This document shows positions 1 through 5,455 of a DNA stretch of 8,143 bases, in pieces. Location: positions 1-8,143 of the forward strand of contig JALAGW010000179.1 in the NCBI GenBank assembly GCA_022712235.1, read 5' to 3'. Position 1 is the first letter of the stretch. Every line of letters begins with the position of its first letter. Below the pieces are notes generated by a model. It saw nothing but the letters and a program-made list of their open reading frames with translations, was not told the DNA's origin and did no database searches. The translations under genes were made by a program, and so were the position numbers. Origin of the DNA: Brevundimonas sp. (GTDB lineage: Bacteria; Pseudomonadota; Alphaproteobacteria; Caulobacterales; Caulobacteraceae).

Positions 1-486
1 CCCCGGCTTGGCGCGACCGGAAGCCACCAGTCCTCGACCATCCCCATCCACCGAATCCAGCACAGGCCCGCGGGACAGACGTCGACTCGCGCCGCCCTCG
101 ACCAAAAGGGCCGCCAGGGGTGCGCCCTCCCCGGCCAGCAGAAGCCGCTCTGGGCCAAAAGCCGGAAACTGACCGATCTGAACCTCGGGCGTCATGATGA
201 CGGCGCCGGGCAGTTGGCCGACATGCAGCTCGAATCGACCGGCGTCGTCGGCGCCCGCCGCAAAGGCCAGGTCCTGACCGCCGCGCAGGACGACCCGCGC
301 GCCCGGCGACGCGTCGCCGCGCACCACCACCCCATCGCCCTGGCGCTCCACGACGCGGATGCGCGGCGAAGCCGTCCAGCCGCCTTCCTGACGGGCTTCC
401 TCGCCCTTGACGCCCTCAGCAGGCGCCCCGCACCCGGCCAGAAGCAATGCAGCGCCGATCCCTGCGACGACAATCCGACGTTTCAT
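1..486 (-). CDS. Putative exported lipoprotein with Ig-like/carboxypeptidase-regulatory-like segment (3' end outside window)
   Basis: The minus strand is open for 162 codons from the ATG at 486 to the left edge, so the C-terminus is missing. The N-terminus is a classic lipoprotein signal: basic MKRR, a hydrophobic stretch, then lipobox LAGC with the acylated cysteine at residue 19. It should therefore be lipidated and anchored in the inner or outer membrane facing the periplasm. Residues 44-85 (around IRVVERQGDGVVVRGDASPG and the later GRFELHV) look like a small beta-sandwich of the Ig-like or carboxypeptidase-regulatory type, with the usual 'G-D-A-x-P-G-A' turn. The rest is not recognisable. 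The ribosome site is weak. It is divergent from the LOG-family gene, 82 bp away. No function can be assigned; the lipoprotein call is strong, the fold is an inference. Confidence 0.75.
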   Translation of the reverse strand, partial: MKRRIVVAGIGAALLLAGCGAPAEGVKGEEARQEGGWTASPRIRVVERQGDGVVVRGDASPGARVVLRGGQDLAFAAGADDAGRFELHVGQLPGAVIMTPEVQIGQFPAFGPERLLLAGEGAPLAALLVEGGASRRLSRGPVLDSVDGDGRGLVASGRAKPG

Positions 487-568
487 CCTGACCCGCGTAG
501 CGATATGCCTGTTCCTCTCAGATAGCGCGGCCGACGCCGCCCTGTCTTCCTTCCTGTATCGAGGCCCC

Positions 569-1174
569 ATGTCTTTGCCGCCCGCCACCATCGCCCCCTT
601 CGACGGCCGCTCGGTCTGCCTGTTCTGCGGTTCGTCCGACGGGGCTGATCCGCAGTACGTCCAGGCCGCCAGCGCCTTCGGCAAGGCGCCGGCCGAGGCG
701 GGCTGGCGTCTGGTCTATGGCGGCGGCGGCGTGGGCCTGATGGGCGCCTCGGCACGCGCGGCGCATGAGGCCGGCGGGCGCGTGGTCGGCATCATGCCGG
801 CCTTCCTGCGCAGCCGCGAACGCCTGTTCGACGACGTCGAGACCGTGGTCGTCACCTCGATGCACGAGCGCAAGCAGCTGATGTACGATCAATCCGACGT
901 CTTCGTCGTGGCGCCCGGCGGCATCGGCACCCTGGAAGAGGCCATCGAGCTGCTGTCGTGGAAACGTCTGGACCTGCACGCCAAGCCGGTCATCTTCCTG
1001 AACCTGAACGGCTTCTGGGAAAACTACTTCGCCCTGATCCGTCACAGCGTGCGCGAAGGCATGACGCCCGCCAGCTTCCTGGAAGCCTACATCAGCGTCG
1101 ACACGGTCGAGGAAGCCGTGGCCGCCATGAAATTGGCGGAGAATACGCCGCACTTGAAACATGATCGTCGGTAA
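569..1174 (+). CDS. LOG-family protein (TIGR00730 type), cytokinin riboside 5'-monophosphate phosphoribohydrolase-like
   Basis: A 201-residue Rossmann-fold protein of the LOG ('lonely guy') family, formerly misannotated as lysine decarboxylase. Characterised members split nucleoside 5'-monophosphates, including cytokinin riboside monophosphate, into base and ribose 5-phosphate in the cytoplasm. The nucleotide-binding glycine stretch GGGGVGLMG is at residues 51-59, MHERK at 98-102 gives the conserved Arg101, and PGGIGTLEE at 116-124 gives the conserved Glu124, so the active site looks intact. Length matches the family. The ATG at 569 is preferred over an upstream in-frame start at 407: GAGG lies 4 nt before it, the protein then begins just ahead of the first strand (VCLFCGSSDG), and the longer form would overlap the divergent lipoprotein gene. 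The true substrate in this bacterium is unknown; it may act in general nucleotide salvage. Confidence 0.92.
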   Translation: MSLPPATIAPFDGRSVCLFCGSSDGADPQYVQAASAFGKAPAEAGWRLVYGGGGVGLMGASARAAHEAGGRVVGIMPAFLRSRERLFDDVETVVVTSMHERKQLMYDQSDVFVVAPGGIGTLEEAIELLSWKRLDLHAKPVIFLNLNGFWENYFALIRHSVREGMTPASFLEAYISVDTVEEAVAAMKLAENTPHLKHDRR

Positions 1175-1209
1175 GTAAACGTGGGTCACTAAACGTCGAT
1201 CCGTTATCC

Positions 1210-1250
1210 TGAAACCGCATTGACAGTTTCAAAAGAAAACGGACTATGGC
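1210..1250 (+). promoter_or_regulatory. Putative sigma-70-type promoter with a dyad around the -35 box
   Basis: TTGACA at 1220-1225 is a perfect -35 hexamer. A poor -10 region follows around 1243-1250 (ACTATGGC, a partial match to the Caulobacter GCTANAWC consensus). The -35 sits inside an inverted repeat, TGAAAC-N10-GTTTCA (1210-1231), so a dimeric regulator could cover the promoter. It precedes the small exported protein gene at 1292. The -35 and dyad are visible directly; promoter activity and operator function are inferred. Confidence 0.45.
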
Positions 1251-1291
1251 GTCATAAGGGCGAGCGCCCTGCCCATACCGGAGACCTGTCC

Positions 1292-1585
1292 ATGCGTGCT
1301 CTTCTCGCCGCCGCCCTTCTGTTCGCGGCTACTCCTGCCTTCGCCAACGCCCCGGCCACCAGCCTGACCCTGGCGGACGCCGCCAAGGCCCCGACCGGCC
1401 GCGTCATTGTCGACGGCGCCGCCTGGCGCTGCGAAGGCGCCTCCTGCACCGCCTCGGGCGGAACCAACCAGCCCGCCGCCCGCGCCTGCCGCCGCGTGGT
1501 CGCCAAGCTCGGCCCGGTCACGGCCTTCAGCTACAAGGGCGAAGCCCTGGACGAGCAGGCCCTGGCGACCTGCAACGCCGGCTGA
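1292..1585 (+). CDS. Small exported four-cysteine protein, hypothetical
   Basis: A 97-residue protein with a clear Sec signal peptide: MRALLAAALLFAATPAFA, probable cleavage after Ala18 (AFA|NA). The mature part is about 79 residues and has four cysteines (47, 52, 66, 94), with a WRCEGASC motif, which would allow two disulfides in the periplasm. It resembles small conserved Caulobacterales/Sphingomonadales exported proteins, perhaps those named 'CC_3452 family', but that link is from memory and tentative. The ATG at 1292 has GGAGA 7 nt upstream and gives a proper signal peptide; a longer in-frame form starting with TTG at 1220 would hide that signal. It stands alone between the LOG gene and a terminator, with its own candidate promoter. 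Function unknown. Confidence 0.8.
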   Translation: MRALLAAALLFAATPAFANAPATSLTLADAAKAPTGRVIVDGAAWRCEGASCTASGGTNQPAARACRRVVAKLGPVTAFSYKGEALDEQALATCNAG

Positions 1586-1622
1586 TCCAGCCCCCGTTGC
1601 ACTAAAAATGCGCTGAAACGAA

Positions 1623-1652
1623 AAAGGCCGCCTTCGCAGGAAGGCGGCCTTT
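1623..1652. terminator. Bidirectional intrinsic terminator
   Basis: A perfect 13-bp stem AAAGGCCGCCTTC / GAAGGCGGCCTTT with a GCAG loop. It lies between the stop of the exported-protein gene (1585) and the stop of the convergent gltX (1680). Read on plus, the stem ends in TTTCTTGT. Read on minus, it is followed by a T-rich run (TTTTTCGTTT). It should therefore stop transcripts from both sides. Confidence 0.9.
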
Positions 1653-1677
1653 CTTGTATCCGGCGGGAACTGAAGGC

Positions 1678-3012
1678 TCAGCCCGCTTCGCCCTTCAGGC
1701 GACGCACGATGGCGTCACGGCCGATCAGAGGCGCCATGGCCGCCATGTCCGGGCCGTGCGCCTGTCCGGTCAGGGCCAGACGCAGGGGCATGAACAGACC
1801 CTTGCCCTTGGCCCCGGTCTTTTCCTTCACCGCCGTCGTCCACGCCGACCAGGCGCCCGCGTCGATGACCTCGGGCAGAACCTCCAGCGCCGCGGCGGCG
1901 AAGGCGGCGTCCTCGATCACCGGCGTCACCGGGCCGGTGACGATCTTCGCCATCTCGGCCGCGTCGGCGAACTTGTTGAGGTTGGGCTTCACGGCCTCCC
2001 AGAAGCCCTCGCCCAGATCGACGCCCAGCGCCGCCAGACGCGGCTGCGCCTCGGCATAGCTCAGGCCGTGCAGGGCCTGGGCGTTCAGACGGTCCAGATC
2101 GGCCGTGTCATAGCGCGCCGGCGAGCGGCCCATCTTGGAGAAGGCGAAGGCCTGGCCCAGGGCCTCGACCGAGGCCGCGATCTCCAGATTGTCCGAGGTG
2201 CCGATCTTGCCCAGGTGGCTGGTGATGGCGATCGGCTCATAGCCCTGCTCGCGCATGTCGCTGATCGACAGCGAGCCCAGACGCTTCGACAGGGCCGCGC
2301 CGTCCGCGCCGACCAGCAGCGGCATGTGGGCGAAGCCCGGAACCTTGGCGCCCAAGGCTTCAAAGATCTCGATCTGCGCTCCGGTGTTGGTGACGTGGTC
2401 CTCGCCCCGGATGATGTGGGTGATGTCCATGTCGATGTCATCGACCACCGACGGCAGGGTATAGAGGAACAGGCCGTCCTCGCGGATCAGCACCGGGTCC
2501 GACATCGAGGCGGTGTCCACCTCGGCGTGGCCGCGCGCCAGGTCTTCCCAGGCGACGCGCTTGCCTTCCAGCTTGAAGCGCCAGTGCGGACGACGACCCT
2601 CGGCCTCATAGGCGGCCTTCTCGGCGTCGGTCAGATTCAGCGCGGCGCGATCATAGATGGGCGGCAGGCCGCGCGACAGCTGCACCTTGCGACGGCGATC
2701 CAGCTCTTCGGCGGTTTCATAGCAGGCGTAGAGACGGCCCGAGGCCTTGAGGCGCTCGGCGGCCTCCTCATAGCGGTCGAACCGCTTGGACTGGTTGTAG
2801 CGCTCGTCCCAGACCAGACCCAGCCAGGTCAAGTCGGTCTCGATGCCGTCCTCGAACTCCTGGGTCGAGCGGGCCAGGTCGGTGTCGTCGATGCGCAGAA
2901 CGAACGAGCCGCCCTGCCCCTTGGCGAACAGCCAGTTCACCAGAGCGGTGCGGACATTGCCGACGTGCAGCCTACCCGTGGGAGACGGGGCGAAACGAAC
3001 CTTGACGGACAT
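1678..3012 (-). CDS. gltX: Glutamate--tRNA ligase, GltX2-like paralogue
   Basis: A class I aminoacyl-tRNA synthetase (444 residues) that charges glutamate onto tRNA in the cytoplasm. The N-terminal Rossmann core begins KVRFAPSPTGRLHVGN, with HVGN (16-19) as the HIGH motif; IDDTD at 41-45 and RGEDHVTNT at 202-210 are typical. ALSKR (240-244) is the KMSKS-like loop. The C-terminal half is the helical anticodon-binding region, ending with the family stretch GKGLFMPLRLALTGQAHGP. Only one cysteine (Cys97) lies in the region where zinc-binding GluRS enzymes carry a Cys cluster. The SKRLGSLSI and IGTSD segments recall the second GluRS of alphaproteobacteria, which commonly have two and lack GlnRS. 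Charging of tRNA-Gln followed by GatCAB amidation is thus possible. The ATG at 3012 is well placed; the ribosome site is weak (GAGGT about 15 nt upstream). It lies 94 bp downstream of dksA on the same strand. Confidence 0.95.
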   Translation of the reverse strand: MSVKVRFAPSPTGRLHVGNVRTALVNWLFAKGQGGSFVLRIDDTDLARSTQEFEDGIETDLTWLGLVWDERYNQSKRFDRYEEAAERLKASGRLYACYETAEELDRRRKVQLSRGLPPIYDRAALNLTDAEKAAYEAEGRRPHWRFKLEGKRVAWEDLARGHAEVDTASMSDPVLIREDGLFLYTLPSVVDDIDMDITHIIRGEDHVTNTGAQIEIFEALGAKVPGFAHMPLLVGADGAALSKRLGSLSISDMREQGYEPIAITSHLGKIGTSDNLEIAASVEALGQAFAFSKMGRSPARYDTADLDRLNAQALHGLSYAEAQPRLAALGVDLGEGFWEAVKPNLNKFADAAEMAKIVTGPVTPVIEDAAFAAAALEVLPEVIDAGAWSAWTTAVKEKTGAKGKGLFMPLRLALTGQAHGPDMAAMAPLIGRDAIVRRLKGEAG

Positions 3013-3106
3013 GGGGGATCAACGACCTCGATAGGAAGGCGGCTTGGTCGCGCCGCCGCCCGCTCAAGTCAAGTCGATCCGCCCAATCAGTCGCCGAACC
3101 TGACGA

Positions 3107-3502
3107 TCAATCGTCGCGGTGAACCCGCTCGCGACGCTCGTGCCGCTCCTGGGCCTCGACCGACAGGGTCGCCGTCGGGCGGGCTTCCAGTCGGCCCAGG
3201 CCGATCGGTTCGCCGGTGTCCTCGCAATATCCGTAGGAACCGTCCTCGATCCGCCGCAGCGCGTCGTCGATCTTGGAGATCAGCTTGCGTTGCCGGTCGC
3301 GGGTCCGAAGCTCCAGCGCCCGGTCGGATTCCGACGAGGCCCGGTCCACCAGATCCGGGTGGTTCTCGGTTTCGGCTTTCAGATTTACGACAGTGCCCTT
3401 GGATTCGCGGAGGATGTCATCCTTCCACGCCAGGAGCTTGGCCTTGAAATAGGCCAGCTGCCGCTCGTTCATAAACGGCTCGTCGTCGGTGGGACGGTAC
3501 AT
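3107..3502 (-). CDS. dksA: RNA polymerase-binding transcription factor DksA, single-cysteine type
   Basis: DksA inserts a coiled coil into the RNA polymerase secondary channel and, with ppGpp, adjusts transcription, especially of rRNA and stress genes. Counted from this start (131 residues), the MNERQLAYF segment leads into the coiled coil, whose tip carries DLVDRA (residues 50-55), the conserved DxxDxA motif. The C-terminal globular part has YGYCEDTGEPIGLGRLEARP, but only Cys93 remains of the four zinc ligands; the others are Thr, Ser and Ala. This form is common in alphaproteobacteria. Start choice: the ATG at 3502 has GGAGG 8 nt upstream. In-frame ATG (3541) and TTG (3556) starts exist, but the extra stretch carries TTA, GCA and TCT, rare in this GC-rich DNA, and the best ribosome site lies inside it. 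E. coli DksA does have a longer N-terminus, so 3541 is not excluded. Confidence 0.92.
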   Translation of the reverse strand: MYRPTDDEPFMNERQLAYFKAKLLAWKDDILRESKGTVVNLKAETENHPDLVDRASSESDRALELRTRDRQRKLISKIDDALRRIEDGSYGYCEDTGEPIGLGRLEARPTATLSVEAQERHERRERVHRDD

Positions 3503-3586
3503 GACCGAACCCTCCTCGATCACAGACGCTAATGCGTTCATCGCACTCACGCTCAAGTTGTCTGCGCCCCCCTGCGGCGCATGGGC

Positions 3587-3615
3587 CGTATAGGCAAGGC
3601 GGAGAGTCGCGGCAA
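3587..3615 (-). promoter_or_regulatory. Putative housekeeping promoter of dksA
   Basis: On the minus strand TTGCCG (3615-3610) and TATACG (3592-3587) are separated by exactly 17 bp, which fits a sigma-70-type promoter. The predicted start near 3580 would give a leader of about 78 nt to the ATG at 3502. A GANTC site (3604-3608) lies within the spacer and another at 3626-3630 just upstream. Inferred from pattern only. Confidence 0.45.
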
Positions 3616-3640
3616 TGGCGTTCGCGAGTCTGCGTTCTTG

Positions 3641-3656
3641 TTAAGCTGCATTAACC
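3641..3656. promoter_or_regulatory. CtrA-like paired TTAA motif upstream of dksA
   Basis: TTAA-GCTGCA-TTAACC reads on the plus strand; on minus it is GGTTAA-N6-TTAA. The known CtrA box is TTAA-N7-TTAA(C), so this is one base short. It sits about 25 bp upstream of the putative dksA -35 box. Binding by CtrA is an inference. Confidence 0.35.
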
Positions 3657-3688
3657 TTAGGTCAGTGTGGCAAATTGCCCTCACTTAC

Positions 3689-3716
3689 CGCTGAAAACCT
3701 GACATTTTCGTCAGCG
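3689..3716 (-). terminator. Weak hairpin after fliX, possible terminator
   Basis: Fourteen bases past the fliX stop, minus-strand CTGAC (3714-3710) pairs with GTCAG (3703-3699) and is followed by GTTTTC. Outer arms CGCTGA (3716-3711) and TCAGCG (3694-3689) can form an alternative, longer-loop hairpin. The stem is short and the T run imperfect, so termination would be partial at best. Confidence 0.3.
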
Positions 3717-3729
3717 TTTCCAAAACCTT

Positions 3730-4155
3730 CTAGACGCGCGCTCTGGCCGCTTCCGCCTTGGCCATTTCCACGGCCGCGCGCAGGTCGATTTGATCCAGGA
3801 CGCCCTTCAGGCCAGGATCGGCGTCATCCGGCCGCTCCTCGCGCAGGCTGCGCGCCAGCCGCTCCAGCGCCGGGGCGCCGTCCTGACCGTTCAACATCGC
3901 CAATTTCAGCTCATCCAGACGGTCCAGCAACCCTCCGCCGCGCCGGATCGCCCGACGCCGACGTTCAGTCGCATCCTCGACCCCCTGCAGGGCCATCAGG
4001 GCGGAAACCCCCGCCAAGCTGGACGCCGCGCTGGTCGCGGCGGCCGACGCCGGACCAGACGCCCCGCCGCTGGCCGGCAGGCTGAAACCGCCCGCCGCCT
4101 TCGTGGGGCGCGAGCCTTGCGTCGATGTAGCGCCCGAGGGGCCGGTGACCTTCAT
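3730..4155 (-). CDS. fliX: Flagellar assembly regulator FliX
   Basis: A 141-residue protein recognised as FliX, known from Caulobacter as the trans-acting factor that couples completion of the early (class II) basal body to activation of the sigma-54 regulator FlbD, and so to expression of later flagellar genes. The first 45 residues are low-complexity, rich in Ser, Ala and Gly. The conserved part starts near residue 50 with SLAGVSALMALQGVED, followed by a basic ERRRRAIRRG patch (64-73), a LLDRLDELK helix (76-84), and a C-terminal segment DPGLKGVLDQIDLRAAVEMAK (113-133). Length fits the family (about 140). The ATG at 4155 has GGGAG 8 nt upstream. It is divergent from flgI, the same arrangement as in Caulobacter. 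Confidence 0.93.
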   Translation of the reverse strand: MKVTGPSGATSTQGSRPTKAAGGFSLPASGGASGPASAAATSAASSLAGVSALMALQGVEDATERRRRAIRRGGGLLDRLDELKLAMLNGQDGAPALERLARSLREERPDDADPGLKGVLDQIDLRAAVEMAKAEAARARV

Positions 4156-4205
4156 GATCCATGCTCCCGATCAGCCTGGACCATCGGCCACGAGCGTCAC
4201 CGCTT

Positions 4206-4211
4206 GGTTAA
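4206..4211 (-). promoter_or_regulatory. TTAACC half-site, possible CtrA contact in the fliX upstream region
   Basis: A lone TTAACC reads on minus 51 bp before the fliX start. In Caulobacter, fliX is reported to be controlled by CtrA, whose half-site is TTAA(C). No second TTAA follows at the canonical distance (GTGA is found instead), so this is only a suggestion. Confidence 0.25.
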
Positions 4212-4216
4212 CGCCC

Positions 4217-4231
4217 CGGCAGATTCTGCCG
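4217..4231. promoter_or_regulatory. 15-bp palindrome centred on a GANTC site, candidate FlbD (ftr) enhancer
   Basis: CGGCAGATTCTGCCG is a perfect inverted repeat (7+1+7). Its central five bases, GATTC (4222-4226), are a CcrM methylation site. The centre lies about 85 bp upstream of the predicted flgI transcription start and 69 bp upstream of the fliX ATG. That is a usual distance for an enhancer acting on a sigma-54 promoter, which in Caulobacter flagellar genes is bound by FlbD at ftr elements. The palindrome and the distances are seen directly; FlbD binding is inferred. Confidence 0.5.
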
Positions 4232-4282
4232 CCAGGGCGCCGCGCAGCCCAATCCATGCACTGAAATTAAACAACATTTCTT

Positions 4283-4299
4283 CCGGCACAAACTTCGCA
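4283..4299 (+). promoter_or_regulatory. Putative sigma-54 promoter of flgI
   Basis: CGGCACA-AACT-TCGCA matches the -24/-12 layout TGGCACG-N4-TTGCW. The invariant GG (4285-4286) and GC (4297-4298) are separated by exactly 10 bp. A start near 4309-4310 would leave a leader of about 27 nt containing AGGA (4323-4326) before the flgI ATG. Sigma-54 control agrees with known regulation of Caulobacter basal-body genes. The -12 element has TC instead of TT. Confidence 0.6.
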
Positions 4300-4336
4300 T
4301 GGTTAATCGCGAACGCCTCAACAGGACGTCTGTCGT

Positions 4337-5455
4337 ATGCAGAAGTTGCTCACCGCCCTCCTCGCCTCCGCTTCCGCCGCCCTGATTCTGGCGGCGGCGC
4401 CGAATGCGGCCGAGGCCCAGTCGCGCATCAAGGACATCGTCTCTGTCGAAGGCGTCCGCACCAACCAGCTGGTCGGCTACGGCCTGGTGGTCGGCCTGAA
4501 CGGCACGGGAGACAGCCTTCGCAACTCGCCCTTCACCCGCCAGTCGCTGGAAGGGATGATGGAACGTCAGGGCGTCAACATCCGCGGCGCCAACCTGAAC
4601 ACCAAGAACGTCGCGGCGGTCATGATCACCGCCGACCTGCCGCCCTTCGCCACGCCGGGCTCGCGCCTGGATGTCGCCGTCTCGGCCATGGGCGACGCCA
4701 AGAGCCTGCTGGGCGGCACGCTTCTGGTCACGGCCCTGCAAGGCGCCGACGGCGAAATCTATGCGGTGGCGCAGGGCTCCGTTCAGACCGGCGCCGTTTC
4801 GGCCTCGGGCGGCTCGGGCTCTTCGGTTACGCGCGGCGTGCCGACCGCCGGCCGCATCGCCTCGGGCGGCGTGGTCGAGCGTGAGACCGGCTTCGACCTC
4901 TCGGCCATGCCGATCGTGCGCCTGACCCTGCGCAATCCCGACTTCACCACGGCCCAGCGCGTCGCCGCCGCCATCAACCAGTCCTATCCCAACAGCGCCT
5001 TCGCCGAGAACGGCACCGTGGTCGCCATCCGCGCGCCCCAGACCATGGGCATGGCCGGCTTCGTCAGTCAGGTCGAGAACCTGCCCGTGCGCGTCGACGC
5101 CCCCGCCAAGGTCATCATCGACGAGGTCAACGGCGTCATCGTCATGGGCGACGCGGTGCGCATCTCCACCGTCGCCATCGCCCAGGGCAACCTGACCGTC
5201 TCGGTCCAGGAAAACCCCATGGTCAGCCAGCCCGAGCCCTTCAGCCGCGGCGGCCAGACCGTCGTGGTGCCGCAATCCAATGTCTCGATCGAGGAAGAGA
5301 CCGGCCGCCAGATGCGCATCGTCAACGGCGGAACCTCGCTCTCGACCCTGGTCAACGGCCTGAACGCCCTCGGCGTCAGCCCCCGCGACATGATCAGCAT
5401 CCTGCAGGCCATCAAGGCCGCCGGCGCCCTGCAAGCTGACATCGAGGTCATGTAA
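4337..5455 (+). CDS. flgI: Flagellar basal-body P-ring protein FlgI precursor
   Basis: FlgI polymerises in the periplasm into the P-ring that surrounds the flagellar rod at the peptidoglycan layer. The 372-residue precursor has a Sec signal peptide (MQKLLTALLASASAALILAA..., cleavage probably after Ala27, AEA|QS). The mature protein starts with the diagnostic SRIKDIVSVEGVRTNQLVGY and GLVVGLNGTGD stretches. Other family marks include NLNTKNVAAVMITADLPPFA (about 91-110) and a C-terminus ISILQAIKAAGALQADIEVM. Length is normal. The ATG at 4337 is preceded by AGGA at a 10-nt spacing. It is the first gene of a plus-strand flagellar cluster; its TAA shares one base with the next ATG (TAATG). Confidence 0.97.
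   Translation: MQKLLTALLASASAALILAAAPNAAEAQSRIKDIVSVEGVRTNQLVGYGLVVGLNGTGDSLRNSPFTRQSLEGMMERQGVNIRGANLNTKNVAAVMITADLPPFATPGSRLDVAVSAMGDAKSLLGGTLLVTALQGADGEIYAVAQGSVQTGAVSASGGSGSSVTRGVPTAGRIASGGVVERETGFDLSAMPIVRLTLRNPDFTTAQRVAAAINQSYPNSAFAENGTVVAIRAPQTMGMAGFVSQVENLPVRVDAPAKVIIDEVNGVIVMGDAVRISTVAIAQGNLTVSVQENPMVSQPEPFSRGGQTVVVPQSNVSIEEETGRQMRIVNGGTSLSTLVNGLNALGVSPRDMISILQAIKAAGALQADIEVM

Noticed and set aside
518..1189. 223-codon open frame opposite the LOG gene
   Set aside because: Antisense shadow; the plus-strand protein has intact LOG motifs.
3102..3115. GACGAT-CA-ATCGTC inverted repeat at the dksA stop
   Set aside because: The loop is only two bases (or four with a 5-bp stem), no T tract follows, and it overlaps codons; a terminator is not supported.
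1654..3447. 597-codon open frame on the plus strand
   Set aside because: It is antisense to gltX and dksA, both unmistakable. Its translation is rich in Arg, Gly, Gln and Ala without family motifs, as expected opposite GC-rich genes.
4267..4281. TTAA-N7-TTCT as a CtrA box upstream of flgI
   Set aside because: Only one half matches TTAA and the sigma-54 element explains flgI control better.
3790..4884. 364-codon plus-strand frame across fliX and the start of flgI
   Set aside because: Out of frame with flgI and antisense to fliX; composition is low-complexity Arg/Gly/Pro, with no motifs.
4208..5434. 408-codon open frame on the minus strand opposite flgI
   Set aside because: A shadow of flgI: Asp-, Gly- and His-rich, with no recognisable domains, and it would swallow the fliX-flgI control region.
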